Both the position numbers and the translations under genes were made by a program. A stretch of DNA of 64,000 nucleotides, from positions 21,374-85,373 of the forward strand of contig JADCJL010000181.1 of the NCBI GenBank assembly GCA_020247055.1. Reading direction: 5' to 3'. The DNA comes from Acidobacteriaceae bacterium (GTDB taxonomy: Bacteria > Acidobacteriota > Terriglobia > Bryobacterales > Bryobacteraceae). The notes below the pieces were generated by a model. That model was not told the DNA's origin and did not search any database. It was given only the letters and a program-made list of their open reading frames with translations. This document shows, in pieces, positions 8,389 through 17,780 of this stretch (the first letter of the stretch is position 1; each line of letters starts with the position of its first letter).

Positions 8389-9565
8389 TTTGTTCGCCCA
8401 GGATAGCAGGGCGGCGGCGGTGGACGAGCAGCCAGACGGCCATGCCGGCCAGCGGGAAGCAGGCGGCGAGCAGGAAGCTGGTGGCGTAGAGCTTTTGATC
8501 GAACAGGCGGCCGACCAGGGGCATGACGAGGGCGACGAGGCCGGACCAGGCGCCGGAGCTGAGGCCGGCGATGAAGCCGGCGTGTTTGGGGCCGAAGATG
8601 CTGGCGCCGTAGGCGACGCCGCCGATGAGGAAGCCGGCGGCAACGAACATCGAGAAGGAGAGGAGGGCGAGAGGAGCAGTGACGCCGGGCAGGTAGGGCA
8701 CGGCGGCGAGCGGGAGGCTCAGGAGGGTGAGCAGGAGGAAGAGGTTGCGGAAGGAGCCGCGGGCGCGGTCCGTCCACCAGCCCCAGAAGAAGTAGCCGAT
8801 CTCCCAGCCGAGCGGGGGCAGCCAGAGGAGGCTGGCGATTTGGACCTGGCTGAGGCCGAGCGAGCGGAGGTAGAGCGCGCCGTAGTAGAGGATGAAGCCG
8901 ATGGGGAGGGAGCCGAAGGCGTAGATGAGCATGAAGCTCCACAGGAGGGGGTCGGAGAAGCGGGGGCGTTCCGCGGGCGCGGGGATTTCGGCGGGGAGGC
9001 GCATGGAGGGCCGCCGGCTGACGTACTGCCAGAGAAGGATCCAGGCGAGGCCGATGAGGCCGGTGAACCAGAAGGCGCCGCGCCAGCCCCAGGCCTGGTA
9101 GACGGGGTTGATGATGACCGGGGTGATGAGGGCGCCGAGCGAGCCGCCGCTGTAGGCGACGGCGGTACCTTTGGCGCGATGTTCGACGGGGAGCGTCTGG
9201 ACGGCGGTGCGGAGGCCGCCGGGGAAGGTGGCGCCTTCGCCGAAGCCAAGGGCGAAGCGGGCGGCAAAGAGCGAAACGAACCCAAGGGCAAAGGCATGGG
9301 AGACGCTCGCGAGGGTCCAGAAGGCGACGGCGGCGGTCATGGCGAGGGGAAGGCCATAACGGTCGAGCCAGCGGCCCCAGGCGATGTTCGATGCCATGTA
9401 GGAGAGGCTGAAGCCGCTGACGACGTAGCCGTACTCTTCATTGGACAGCCGGAGCTGTTCGAGCATGGCGGGGGCGAGGATGGCGAGGGTGTTGCGGTCG
9501 ATGTAGCTGATCAGGCTGACCAGGGTCATCGTGCAGGTGGGGATCCAGTCGTGGCGGGGTCGCAC
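8381..9565 (-). CDS. MFS transporter, ACS (anion:cation symporter)-like family
   Basis: A 394-residue protein with about 12 transmembrane segments. The opening S-Y-I-D-R-N-T-L-A-I-L-A-P and the motif G-R-W-L-D-R-Y-G after helix 2 are characteristic of the ACS group of the major facilitator superfamily, which moves hexuronates, galactonate, glucarate or phthalate with protons. It is co-transcribed with the downstream M50 protease, with eight bases of overlap. A copy of the interspersed repeat (9265-9285) lies in the region encoding L-G-F-V-S-L-F. Substrate assignment to sugar acids is inference from family and from the neighbouring enolase-type dehydratase. Confidence 0.85.
   Translation of the reverse strand: MRPRHDWIPTCTMTLVSLISYIDRNTLAILAPAMLEQLRLSNEEYGYVVSGFSLSYMASNIAWGRWLDRYGLPLAMTAAVAFWTLASVSHAFALGFVSLFAARFALGFGEGATFPGGLRTAVQTLPVEHRAKGTAVAYSGGSLGALITPVIINPVYQAWGWRGAFWFTGLIGLAWILLWQYVSRRPSMRLPAEIPAPAERPRFSDPLLWSFMLIYAFGSLPIGFILYYGALYLRSLGLSQVQIASLLWLPPLGWEIGYFFWGWWTDRARGSFRNLFLLLTLLSLPLAAVPYLPGVTAPLALLSFSMFVAAGFLIGGVAYGASIFGPKHAGFIAGLSSGAWSGLVALVMPLVGRLFDQKLYATSFLLAACFPLAGMAVWLLVHRRRPAILGEQNV
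9265..9285 (-). repeat. Short interspersed repeat, copy 3 (GCGAAACGAACCCAA on + strand)
   Basis: The word CAAAGAGCGAAACGAACCCAA lies inside the MFS gene. It matches copy 2 (reverse complement) except for two bases in the CAAATTGCG part. Confidence 0.5.
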
Positions 9566-9614
9566 GACTCAGGATACGAAAGATTGGCGCGGCCGGAGAT
9601 GTAGAATCGGGCAG

Positions 9615-10748
9615 ATGATTCTCTACGCTCTTTTTCTGCTGCTGACGTGGGATGTGACGAAGCTGTTCGAGACGCCACGGGTGTTTCCGGCCGAGACCGC
9701 GGAGCCGGGGGTGAAGGCGCTGTACTACGAGTCGGCGCCGTGGCGGGGCAAGCCGACGCGGGTGTTTGCGTATTACGGCGCGCCGGCGGGGAAGAAGCTG
9801 CCGGCGATGGTGCTGATCCACGGCGGCGGGGGCACGGCGTTTGCCGAGTGGGTGCGGATGTGGAACGCGCGGGGCTACGCCGCGATTGCGATGGACACGG
9901 GGGGCATGACGCCGGAGCGGGCGGCGGCGGATAAGCTATGGAACCCGGCGCGGGCGCACCACGAGGGGGGCGGGCCGGCGGGGTGGGGCGGGTTCAACGC
10001 CGTCGACGAACCGAAGGAAGACCAGTGGACCTACCACGCCGTGGCGGCGGCCGTACGCGGGCATTCGCTGCTGCGGAGCATGCCGGAGGTGGACCCGGAG
10101 CGGATTGGGGTGACGGGGATTTCCTGGGGCGGCTATCTGACGAACATCGTGGCGGGGATTGACGGACGGTTCCGGTTCGCGGCGCCGGTGTACGGATGCG
10201 GCTATCTGGGCGAGGATTCGGCGTGGCTCAAGAACTTCGCGGAGATGGGTCCGGAGCGGGCAGCGAAGTGGCTGGGGTGGTGGGACCCGTCGGCGCACCT
10301 GGCGGGGGCGAAGATGCCGATGCTGTGGGTGACGGGGACGAACGACTTTGCCTATCCGCTGCCGTCGCTGCAGAAATCGTACCGGCTGCCGGCGGGGCCG
10401 CGGACGCTGGCGGTGCGGGTGCGGATGAAGCACGGGCACCCGGACGGGGCGAAGCCGGAGGAGATTTTCGCGTTTGCCGGGGCGATGCTGCGCAAGGAGC
10501 CGGCGCTGGCGCGGGTGGTGGCGGCGGAGCGGGACCGGGTGAAGTTTCGGGGCCGGATTGTGAAGGCGGAGCTGAACTACACGAAGGCGGGGGGCAAGTG
10601 GCAGGAGCTGGAGTGTGTCAGCGTACCGGCGGAGATCCGCGGGAAGACGGCGCGGGCGGCGGTTCCGGAGGGGGCGACGGCGTGGTACTTCAATCTGTTT
10701 GATGCGCAGGGCCGGGTGGTAAGTTCGGAGCACTTCGAACGAAAGTAA
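9615..10748 (+). CDS. Secreted alpha/beta-hydrolase (acetyl-xylan esterase / dienelactone hydrolase-like)
   Basis: A 377-residue protein starting at the ATG that begins a short hydrophobic leader ([10 protein letters not shown]); the longer in-frame extension upstream lacks a leader and would run into the divergent MFS start. It has the oxyanion H-G-G-G-G motif, nucleophile elbow G-I-S-W-G-G, a likely acid in G-T-N-D-F-A-Y-P and a catalytic His in M-K-H-G-H. This is the layout of the acetyl-xylan esterase/prolyl-oligopeptidase-like hydrolases, which deacetylate sugars or cleave esters. The last roughly 80 residues are probably an added beta domain. Its 3' end overlaps the convergent MFS gene by 59 bases, the deepest convergent overlap in the window. 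Confidence 0.8.
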   Translation: MILYALFLLLTWDVTKLFETPRVFPAETAEPGVKALYYESAPWRGKPTRVFAYYGAPAGKKLPAMVLIHGGGGTAFAEWVRMWNARGYAAIAMDTGGMTPERAAADKLWNPARAHHEGGGPAGWGGFNAVDEPKEDQWTYHAVAAAVRGHSLLRSMPEVDPERIGVTGISWGGYLTNIVAGIDGRFRFAAPVYGCGYLGEDSAWLKNFAEMGPERAAKWLGWWDPSAHLAGAKMPMLWVTGTNDFAYPLPSLQKSYRLPAGPRTLAVRVRMKHGHPDGAKPEEIFAFAGAMLRKEPALARVVAAERDRVKFRGRIVKAELNYTKAGGKWQELECVSVPAEIRGKTARAAVPEGATAWYFNLFDAQGRVVSSEHFERK

Positions 10749-11970
10749 CGAGAGCGAGGGTGGCGAGCAGGGGGACGGCGGAGGCGGCGAGCAGGACCGG
10801 GGCGAAGGAGTAGCGGTCCGAGACGATGCCGGTGAGCAGGGTGGCGGCGATGGTGCCGATGCCGGCGCCGGTGCCGCTGAGACCGCTGACGGAGGCGACG
10901 CTCGGCGAGGGGTAGAGGTCGCCGGGGAGGGCGAGGACGATGGTGGAGAAGGCGGCGTAGGAGAGCGTGGCGAGGGCGAAGAAGCCGATCATCGAAACGT
11001 AGGAGTCGAACAGGACGGCACCGGCTAGCGTGGACATGCCAAGGCCGGAGACGATGGCGACGAGGCGGCGGGAGCGGAGGGTGGTCCAGCCGCGGCGGAT
11101 GAGGATGCTGGAGATGCCGCCGCCGGCGAAGTTGCCGATATCGGCGGCGAGGAAGGGGATCCAGAAGGCGAGGAGGCTCTGTTCGGGCTGGTAGCCTTTG
11201 GCGACGAGGTAGATGGCGAACCAGTCGGTGATGAGGTACCAGACGGGGTCGGTGAGGGCTTTGGACAGGACGATGCCCCAGGTTTGGGGGAGGCGGAGGA
11301 GGATGCCGTAGGGGAGGGGCGGGGCGTCGGTGGCCGCGGTGCTGGAACGGTTCGTGAGGATGTCGGCGCGTTCGGTGGGGGAGAGCCGGGGGTGGGATTC
11401 GGGGGGGTGGTAGAGCCAGCGGAACAGGGGGATCCAGAGCAGGCCGAGGCAGCCGGTGACGAAGAAGGCGGGGCGCCAGTCGTTGAAAACGTGATATACG
11501 CTGTAGACGAGCAGGGGGGCTATGGCGCCGCCGAGGGCGGAGCCGGAGTCGTAGAGGGCGACGGCCCAGCCGGTTTCGCGGCGGGGGAACCATTGGGCGA
11601 CGGTTTTGGCGGCGCCGGGCCAGTTGGCCGATTCGCCGGCGCCGAGCAGGAAGCGGCAGGCGGCGAGGCTGGCGAGACCCTGGGCGAAGCCGGTGGCCAT
11701 GGCGGAGAAGGAGTAGAAGGCGACGGCGAGGGGGAGGCCGCGGCGGAGGCCGATGCGGTCGAGCAAGCGGCCGGAGAGCGACTGGCCGACGGCGTAGGCG
11801 ATGCGGAAGGCGACGATGAGGAGGGCGAAGGTGGTGTTGTCCCACTGGAACTCGGCCTTGATGTAGGGGGCGAGGACGGAGAGGGTCTGGCGGTCGATGT
11901 AGTTGATGACCGTAGACAGGAAGAGGGCGGCACCGATGTACCAGCGGAGGCGGAGGATAGGCTGCGGCAT
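10690..11970 (-). CDS. MFS transporter, ACS-family hexuronate/sugar-acid porter-like
   Basis: A 426-residue, 12-TM protein with the ACS signature [13 protein letters not shown] at the first helix and [13 protein letters not shown] after helix 2. It also has W-F-P-R-R-E-T-G in the loop after helix 4, as in ExuT/GudP-type hexuronate, glucarate or galactonate symporters. It is the second such transporter in the region and the better match of the two. It stands divergent from the FG-GAP protein with only 8 to 23 bases between start codons. Hexuronate transport is inferred from family resemblance. Confidence 0.85.
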   Translation of the reverse strand: MPQPILRLRWYIGAALFLSTVINYIDRQTLSVLAPYIKAEFQWDNTTFALLIVAFRIAYAVGQSLSGRLLDRIGLRRGLPLAVAFYSFSAMATGFAQGLASLAACRFLLGAGESANWPGAAKTVAQWFPRRETGWAVALYDSGSALGGAIAPLLVYSVYHVFNDWRPAFFVTGCLGLLWIPLFRWLYHPPESHPRLSPTERADILTNRSSTAATDAPPLPYGILLRLPQTWGIVLSKALTDPVWYLITDWFAIYLVAKGYQPEQSLLAFWIPFLAADIGNFAGGGISSILIRRGWTTLRSRRLVAIVSGLGMSTLAGAVLFDSYVSMIGFFALATLSYAAFSTIVLALPGDLYPSPSVASVSGLSGTGAGIGTIAATLLTGIVSDRYSFAPVLLAASAVPLLATLALVTFVRSAPNLPPGPAHQTD

Positions 11971-11978
11971 CTGCTCGT

Positions 11979-13568
11979 GTGAAGATAGCGCATATGTGGA
12001 TGGTGTTGGTTCTCGCCTCGCTGGTGGACGTTTCGGCGGGGAGCGGGTTGACGGCGAAACTGGAGAACGGCGGGACGCCGGAGAAGCATCTGCCGGAGAC
12101 GATGGTGGGCGGGGTTGCGCTGTTGGACTATGACCGGGACGGCAAGCTGGACGTGTTTCTGGCCAATGGCGCGCCGCAGCCGAGCCTGCGCAAGGACGGG
12201 CCGCGGTATTGGAACCGGCTGTACCGGAACACGGGGGGCGGCAAGTTTGTCGACGTGACGGAGCGGGCGGGATTGCAGGGGGTGGGGTTCGACGTGGGGG
12301 CGGCGGCGGGGGATTTTGACAACGACGGGTTTCCGGATCTGTTCGTGGCCGGGGTGCGGAACAATACGCTCTATCGGAACCGGGGGGACGGCACGTTTGC
12401 CGAGGTGACGGCGCGGGCGGGGCTGCGGGGGACAGGCAAGTGGGCGGTGGCAGGGGGATGGTTCGATATGGACGCGGACGGGGACCTGGATCTGTTCGTG
12501 GTGAACTACGTGCAGTGGGACCCGGCGCGGGAGTTGGCTTGCGGGGAGAAGGTACGGACCTACTGCCATCCGAAGCACTACGCGCCGGAGCCGAATACGC
12601 TCTACCGGAACAACGGGGACGGGACGTTTACCGACGTTTCGGCCGAGAGCGGGATTGCGGCGCACGCGGGCAAGGGGATGGGCCTGGCGTTTGGCGACGC
12701 GGACGGGGACGGGCGGCTGGACGTGCTGGTGACCAACGACACGGTGCCGAACTCGCTGTTTCGCAACGAGGGGGGCGGACGGTTTCGCGAGATGGGGGGG
12801 CCGGCGGGGGTGGCGTTCAACGACGACGGGCGGGCGCTGTCGGCGATGGGGGTGGATTTTCGGGACTGGGACAACGACGGGCGGGAGGACCTGTTCATTA
12901 CGGCGTTGACGAACGAGACGTTTCCGCTGTTCCGCAACGCGGGCCAAGGGCAGTTCAGCGACCGGACGTACGCGAGTCAGGTGGCGCGGGCGACGCTGCC
13001 TTTGAGCGGGTGGAGCGCGGGGATTTTTGATTTTGACAATGACGGTTGGAAGGATCTGTTCGCGGCGTGCGCGGATGTGCAGGACAACACGGAGGCGTAT
13101 TCGGAACGGCGGTCGCGGCAGGCGAATCTGCTGCTGCGGAACGGGGGAGACGGGCGGTTTGCGGGCGAGGCGGTGGGGCGGGCGGCGATGCACCGGGGGG
13201 CGGCGTTTGGGGATTTCGACGGGGATGGGCGCGTGGATGTGGTGGTGACGCGGATTGGGGAGGCGCCGTTGTTGCTGAAGAACTCCGGGGGCGCGGGGCG
13301 GCATTGGCTGGGGGTGCGGCTGCGGGGGACGCGGAGCAACCGGGAGGGGATAGGGGCGGTGGTGACGGTGACGGACGGCAAGGGGCGGCGGCAGTGGAAC
13401 CGGGTGACGACGGCGGTGGGGTATGCGAGCGCGAGTGAGGCGGTGGCGCATTTTGGATTGGGGGCCGAGGGGGAGGTGAGCGCGGTGGAGGTACGGTGGC
13501 CTTCGGGGGTGGTGCAGAAGTTGGGGGCGACGCGGGGGGATCGTTATTTGGAGATGGTGGAGCCCTGA
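11979..13568 (+). CDS. CRTAC1-family exported FG-GAP/VCBS beta-propeller protein with ASPIC/UnbV domain
   Basis: A protein of 529 residues from GTG at 11979, or 524 from ATG at 11994; the start is ambiguous. After a short leader come seven calcium-binding D-x-D-x-D-G loops (for example [63 protein letters not shown]). They mark a seven-bladed FG-GAP/VCBS propeller. The C-terminal about 75 residues (H-W-L-G-V-R-L-R-G onward) are the ASPIC/UnbV domain typical of CRTAC1-like proteins, which are numerous in Acidobacteria and thought to be extracellular or surface-bound. Its function is not known. Its 3' end overlaps the convergent TPR gene by 25 bases. Confidence 0.85.
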   Translation: MKIAHMWMVLVLASLVDVSAGSGLTAKLENGGTPEKHLPETMVGGVALLDYDRDGKLDVFLANGAPQPSLRKDGPRYWNRLYRNTGGGKFVDVTERAGLQGVGFDVGAAAGDFDNDGFPDLFVAGVRNNTLYRNRGDGTFAEVTARAGLRGTGKWAVAGGWFDMDADGDLDLFVVNYVQWDPARELACGEKVRTYCHPKHYAPEPNTLYRNNGDGTFTDVSAESGIAAHAGKGMGLAFGDADGDGRLDVLVTNDTVPNSLFRNEGGGRFREMGGPAGVAFNDDGRALSAMGVDFRDWDNDGREDLFITALTNETFPLFRNAGQGQFSDRTYASQVARATLPLSGWSAGIFDFDNDGWKDLFAACADVQDNTEAYSERRSRQANLLLRNGGDGRFAGEAVGRAAMHRGAAFGDFDGDGRVDVVVTRIGEAPLLLKNSGGAGRHWLGVRLRGTRSNREGIGAVVTVTDGKGRRQWNRVTTAVGYASASEAVAHFGLGAEGEVSAVEVRWPSGVVQKLGATRGDRYLEMVEP

Positions 13569-14275
13569 AGGGCGAGGGCGGAGTGGCGGGCGGCCTGGGT
13601 GGGGTCGCCGAGGCGGTGGTAGACGCGGCTGAGGAGGCCGTGGGCTTCGGGGTAGGCGGGCGCGAGGGAGACGGCGTTGCGGAGGGCTTCGGCGGCGAGG
13701 GCCCACTGCTCCTGCTGGGCGAGGGCGCGGCCGAGCTGGTAGTGATAGGGGGCCAGACGCTGGTAGGCCGGGGGCGCGGCGCGGAGGAGGGCGAGCGCAT
13801 CGGCGAGGCGGCCCTGGCGGGTGAGGAAGGCGGCGAGGCTGAGGCGGGGGTCGGGGTCGGCGGGGGATTCTGAGAGCTTCAGGGCTTGACGGAAGGCGGC
13901 TTCGGCGGAGTTCTGGCCGAGCGCGTCGAGGGCTTGGCCGCGGGCGGTGAGGCCGCGGGCGGAGGGGGGCGCGGGGTCGCGGTCGAGGGCGGCGAGGGAG
14001 TCGGCGAAGCGGTCGAGTCCGTAGAGGGCGCGGGCCCAGAAGTAGCAGGCGTCGGGTTCGCGGGGGTTGGCGCGGCAGGCGCGGGCGAGGAGGGGTTCGG
14101 CGCGGCGGGTATCGCCGAGGGCGGCGTAGACGATGCCGAGGGATTTGGCGCAGAAGGGGGCGGGGTCGGACTGGACGGCGGCTTCGAGGAGCTGGCGGGC
14201 GGGTTCGAGTTGGCCCTGGCGGAAGAGGGCGGCGCCCTGTTCGCAGGGGGTGAGGAGGAGGAGGAGGGCGATCAT
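13544..14275 (-). CDS. Tetratricopeptide-repeat protein, exported
   Basis: A 243-residue protein with a short hydrophobic N-terminus followed by a Cys (P-C-E-Q-G-A, near residue 11), possibly a very short leader or lipoprotein signal. About five to six TPR units follow, with the usual A-x3-G, L/A and P-x-x-P-E spacing (for example L-G-I-V-Y-A-A-L-G-D and Y-P-E-A-H-G-L-L-S-R-V-Y). TPR arrays bind other proteins; no enzymatic domain is present. The ATG overlaps the stop of the upstream helicase gene as ATGA, so translation is probably coupled. The partner is unknown. Confidence 0.75.
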   Translation of the reverse strand: MIALLLLLTPCEQGAALFRQGQLEPARQLLEAAVQSDPAPFCAKSLGIVYAALGDTRRAEPLLARACRANPREPDACYFWARALYGLDRFADSLAALDRDPAPPSARGLTARGQALDALGQNSAEAAFRQALKLSESPADPDPRLSLAAFLTRQGRLADALALLRAAPPAYQRLAPYHYQLGRALAQQEQWALAAEALRNAVSLAPAYPEAHGLLSRVYHRLGDPTQAARHSALALQGSTISK

Positions 14276-16794
14276 TTGGGGAAGCCCGGGAGGTGGCGGA
14301 GGAAGCGGCTGGGTTCCTGCAGGCGGCCAAAGGCGTTCTGGCGGTGCCAGGTGAAGAGCAGCCGGCGGCGGGCGCGGCTGGCGCCGACGTAGAAGAGGCG
14401 ATGCTCTTCGGCGAGGCGGCCCTCTTTTTGGGCGAGCCAGGCGGGGAACTCGTTGTCGGTGGCGGCGGCGAGGATGACGGTGGGGAATTCGAGGCCTTTG
14501 GCCTGGTGGACGGTGAGGAGGAGGACGCGGTCTTCCTGGTGGAGGTAGCGGTCGGCGTCGTTGCCGAGGGAGGCGATTTGGAGCACCTCTTCGATGGCCT
14601 GTTCGGGGGGGAGGGAGGGATCGTCGTAGCGCTCGAACATGGCGCAGAGGTCGACGAGATTCTGGACGCGGACTTCGCCGTTGTCCTGCTTGCGGTACCA
14701 GTCGACGAGGCCGGAGGCGGCGAGGATTTCGCCGAGGGTTTCGTGGGGGCGGCGGCCGAGGGCGGCGGTGCGCCAGTCGGCGAGCTGGCGGGCGAGGGGG
14801 GCGAAGTGGCTGCCGTGGGCAGCGATGGCTTCGCGGCGCTGGAGGGCGTGTTCGCGCAGGGGGACGATGAGGCGGGCGGTGAGTTGGGCGGTGGCGAGGA
14901 CGTCGCCGAGGGCCTGGTGGGCGTTGACGAGGGGGATGCCTTTGGTGGCGCAGATGTCGCCGAGGCGGTAGGAGGGGAGGGTTTGGAAGCGGCGGGTGAT
15001 TTCGAGGGTGTCGAACCAGCGGTTGGGCAGGCAGTTGGGTAGGAGTTCGCGGCGGAGGGCGGCTTCGACGGTGCGGATATCGAAGACGACGTTGTGGCCG
15101 ACCAGGACGCAGCCGGCGATGAAGCGGGAGAAGGCTTCGAGGGCTTCGAGGGGGGCGACGCCGTGCTGTTTGAGATGGGCGTCGGAGTAGCCGTGGATGC
15201 TTTCACTGAGGCCGACGGGGCCGCGGGGGCGGACGAGGAGTTGGAGGCGGTCCTGTTCGCCATCGGCGCCGGTGCGGATGGCGGCGAGGTCGACGATTTC
15301 GTTCTTGGCGGTGTCGATGCCGGTGGTTTCGGTGTCGAAGACGACGACGCAGTTTTCGGCCCAGGCGTCGAGGAGAGGCTGGTAGGGGTCGCCGTGGAGG
15401 TGGGTGAGGTGGTCGGCGAAGTCGGTGAGGCGGAGGCAGAGGTTGCGGGGGAGGGTGCGGATTTTTTCGAGGGTAGCCGGGCCGATGCCTTTGGGGGGGC
15501 GTTGGAGGACGCGGCGGAGACTGTTGCCGTCGTAGGGGTTGCGGATGAGGCGGAGGTGGGCGACGGCGTCGCGGACTTCGGCACGGTGGAAGAAGCGGAA
15601 CTGTTCGGCGAGAAAGTGGGGGATGCCGGCTTCGACGAAGGCTTCCGAGATGTTCATGGCAGCGTTGTTGCTGCGGGTGAGGATGGCGATGTCGCGCCAG
15701 GCGCACTGGTCTTCGGCGCGGAGGGAGATGGCGCGGCGGGCGAGCCAGTGGGCTTCGGTGGCGGCGGTTTGGGCTTCGTGGTACTCGACGGGGGGGCCGG
15801 GTTCGGCCGAGTGGCATTCGAGGGTGCCGGTGATGGCGCCGGGGCAGGACTGGATGATGGCGCGGCAGACGTCGAGGATGTGTTCGGTGGAGCGGTAGTT
15901 GCGGACGAAGTGGATTTCGCGGACGGGGGCGAACTCGGCGCGGAAGATATCGAGGATTCTGCGGGGGTTCGAGTGGCGCCATTCGTAAATCGTTTGGTCG
16001 ACATCGCCGAAGAAGGCCAGGTGGCGGGTGGGGCGGGCGAGGGAGGAGAGGATGGCGTATTCGGGGAGGTTGGTGTCCTGGACCTCGTCGACCTGGATCC
16101 AGCGGAGGCGGTCCTGCCAGCGGGCGAGGGCGAAGCTGTTTTCGCTGAACAGGAGGCGGACCATGGAGATGAGGTCGGCGAAGTCGACGGCGTGGTTGCC
16201 GCGGATGTCGCGTTCGTACTCTTCGAGGATTTTGGCGATGGGGAAGGGTTGGTTGCGGCTCGTGTTTTTGAGATTGATGCGGTCGAGTTTGGCGCGGAAG
16301 TGTTCTTCGTAGTCGGTGTGGATGAGGCCGAGTTTGGCGTCCTGGGTGACGCCGGAGAGGAGGCCGGCGAAGCGGTCCTGGTCGTGGTGGTCGATTTCGA
16401 GGTTGCGGTTGGCGCAGACGCGGAGGACGGCTTCGCGGCAGTCGTCGTCGTCCCAGATGACGAAGTCGCGGTCGATGCCGAGGACTTCGCTTTCGGCGCG
16501 GCAGATGATGGCGCAGAGGCCGTGGAAGGTGCGGGCCTGGATATTCTGGGCGACGGCGCCGAGGTCGGCCTGGAGGCGTTCGCGGATTTCTTTCGAGGCG
16601 CGGTTGGTGAACGAGACGCAGAGGATGTGTTCCGGGGCGACGCCGGAGGCGATGGCCTGGGCGGCGCGGGCGACGAGGGTGCGGGTTTTGCCGGTGCCGA
16701 CGGGGGCCATGACGAGGACGGGGTCGAAGACGGCTTCGGCGGCGGCGAGTTGTTCCGGGTTCAGACCATCGAGCAGCGCGGATTTCACAGTCAC
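14272..16794 (-). CDS. UvrD/Rep-like superfamily 1 helicase with an embedded DEDDh (DnaQ-like) 3'-5' exonuclease domain
   Basis: An 840-residue protein. Helicase motifs run as A-P-V-G-T-G-K-T (Walker A, 30-37), F-T-N-R-A (62-66), V-D-E-V-Q-D (motif II, 235-240), D-Q-T-I-Y-E-W-R (motif III, 266-273) and R-N-Y-R-S (298-302). Residues of about 482-645 then form a complete exonuclease: D-T-E-T (487-490), H-N-V-V-F-D (567-572) and H-Q-A-L-G-D (626-631) give the D-E-D-H-D set. The helicase resumes with L-T-V-H-Q-A-K-G-L-E-F (760-770) and L-F-Y-V-G-A-S-R-A-R-R-R-L (800-812). So the nuclease is inserted between motifs IV and V. It likely unwinds and trims DNA in repair. The start is GTG. It is coupled to the downstream TPR gene. 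Confidence 0.9.
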   Translation of the reverse strand: MTVKSALLDGLNPEQLAAAEAVFDPVLVMAPVGTGKTRTLVARAAQAIASGVAPEHILCVSFTNRASKEIRERLQADLGAVAQNIQARTFHGLCAIICRAESEVLGIDRDFVIWDDDDCREAVLRVCANRNLEIDHHDQDRFAGLLSGVTQDAKLGLIHTDYEEHFRAKLDRINLKNTSRNQPFPIAKILEEYERDIRGNHAVDFADLISMVRLLFSENSFALARWQDRLRWIQVDEVQDTNLPEYAILSSLARPTRHLAFFGDVDQTIYEWRHSNPRRILDIFRAEFAPVREIHFVRNYRSTEHILDVCRAIIQSCPGAITGTLECHSAEPGPPVEYHEAQTAATEAHWLARRAISLRAEDQCAWRDIAILTRSNNAAMNISEAFVEAGIPHFLAEQFRFFHRAEVRDAVAHLRLIRNPYDGNSLRRVLQRPPKGIGPATLEKIRTLPRNLCLRLTDFADHLTHLHGDPYQPLLDAWAENCVVVFDTETTGIDTAKNEIVDLAAIRTGADGEQDRLQLLVRPRGPVGLSESIHGYSDAHLKQHGVAPLEALEAFSRFIAGCVLVGHNVVFDIRTVEAALRRELLPNCLPNRWFDTLEITRRFQTLPSYRLGDICATKGIPLVNAHQALGDVLATAQLTARLIVPLREHALQRREAIAAHGSHFAPLARQLADWRTAALGRRPHETLGEILAASGLVDWYRKQDNGEVRVQNLVDLCAMFERYDDPSLPPEQAIEEVLQIASLGNDADRYLHQEDRVLLLTVHQAKGLEFPTVILAAATDNEFPAWLAQKEGRLAEEHRLFYVGASRARRRLLFTWHRQNAFGRLQEPSRFLRHLPGFPK

Positions 16795-16828
16795 AGGCTA
16801 GCAGGAGAGCATCAGAGACGGGGAAGCG

Positions 16829-17155
16829 ATGATTGAGATTCTGGCGCTGTTTTCTTTTGTGTTGATCCTGGGGCTGGTGCTGCTGACCAAGGATTGGGCG
16901 GCGGCGTACCGGATGCGGCGGCGGCGGCGGTATCTGGACGCGCTGGTGGGACGGCTGGAGGGGCGGCCGCTGGGGGAGGCGAACGCGGCGTTGGGGGAGC
17001 CGACGGAGCTGGCGGCGGGCAGCGAGGGGCGGCTGCTGTCGGTCTGGAAGGATCCGGCGGCGGGGGGGATTCCGGAGGCGGCGGAGCTGGTGATTGTGAC
17101 GATTGTGTCGGACGCGGAGGGGCGGATTACGAAGGCGGCGTGGGAGTCGCGTTAA
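16829..17155 (+). CDS. Small membrane-anchored protein of unknown function
   Basis: A 108-residue protein with one N-terminal transmembrane helix (about 3-20), followed by a strongly basic stretch R-M-R-R-R-R-R-Y and a small globular domain with alternating hydrophobic strands. The positive-inside rule puts the globular part in the cytoplasm. I do not recognise a family; the fold vaguely recalls SmpA/BamE-like short domains (G-x-P-L-G-E-A-N-A-A-L-G-E-P-T), but that is weak. It ends in a TTAA that also contains the stop codon of convergent recX. Confidence 0.55.
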   Translation: MIEILALFSFVLILGLVLLTKDWAAAYRMRRRRRYLDALVGRLEGRPLGEANAALGEPTELAAGSEGRLLSVWKDPAAGGIPEAAELVIVTIVSDAEGRITKAAWESR

Positions 17156-17694
17156 TCCTCTTCGAGGGTGGGGTCGAAGTCTTCGAGGTCGGCGGCGTGG
17201 GCGGAGAACTGCTTGAGCGCTTTGCCGGCGGCGGCGGGGGAGAAGCCGGCGTAGACGAGCTTGCGGAAGGCGCTTTGGAGGTTTTTGGGGTCTTTGAAGT
17301 GGGCGGCGGGGTCGGGGACGCGAATCTTGCGTTCGAGGTGGGCGAGGGCGAGGGCGGTTTCGTCGATTTCGGCGTAGGCTTCGCGGATGGTGGCTTCGGC
17401 GAGGGGTTTGGCGATCTGGCGCTGGGCGAGTTCGCGGCGGACGCGTTGGGGGCCGAACAGGCGGAGGTCGCGGCGGCCGTGGGTGTAGGATTCGGCGAAG
17501 CGTTCGTCGTTGAGGAGGCGGGATTCGGCGAGGCGGTCGAGGATGGCGGGGACTTCGGCGGGGTTTTCGGCGCGGGATTCGAGTTTGCGCCGGAGTTCGG
17601 CGGTGGTGGAGGAGCGGAGGCTGAGGGAGCGGAGGGCGAAGTTCATGAGCTCTTCGCCGGCGTACCGTTTGGGAGGATTGCGGCGCGTGGCCAT
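17152..17694 (-). CDS. recX: RecX-family regulatory protein
   Basis: A 180-residue helical protein of the RecX type, made of tandem three-helix repeats (for example A-L-R-S-L-S-L-R-S-S-T-T-A-E-L-R-R-K-L and the R-L-L-N-D-E-R-F-A-E-S-Y motif at the start of the second repeat). RecX binds RecA filaments and modulates recombination. The frame is open 12 codons further upstream, but the Met at 17694 begins a basic N-terminus (M-A-T-R-R-N) and is preferred. recA is not adjacent here, unlike in many genomes. It converges on and shares a four-base stop overlap (TTAA) with the small membrane protein gene. Confidence 0.75.
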   Translation of the reverse strand: MATRRNPPKRYAGEELMNFALRSLSLRSSTTAELRRKLESRAENPAEVPAILDRLAESRLLNDERFAESYTHGRRDLRLFGPQRVRRELAQRQIAKPLAEATIREAYAEIDETALALAHLERKIRVPDPAAHFKDPKNLQSAFRKLVYAGFSPAAAGKALKQFSAHAADLEDFDPTLEED

Positions 17695-17780
17695 ATGAAA
17701 ATAGTCTGCAACAGTTTTAGGGGGGCCCAACGTCTTAAGTTCAAGAGATCCTGCTGTACACTACAAACGAGGGAACCAAA
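17695..17780. promoter_or_regulatory. Divergent intergenic region between recX and the YtxH-like gene
   Basis: An 86-base region, more AT-rich than its surroundings. On the + strand TTAAGT (17735-17740) and TACACT (17757-17762), spaced 16 bases, make a weak sigma70-like pair. GAGGGA lies six bases before the YtxH ATG as ribosome binding site. Promoter assignment is tentative. Confidence 0.3.

Noticed and set aside
11520..15584. A 1354-codon open frame on the minus strand
   Set aside because: It is a Ser/Pro/Ala/Arg-rich translation typical of an off-frame reading of GC-rich DNA, and it runs across the well-supported FG-GAP, TPR and helicase genes.
15094..16836. A 580-codon plus-strand open frame opposite the helicase
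   Set aside because: Acidic low-complexity shadow composition; the minus strand carries all helicase and nuclease motifs.
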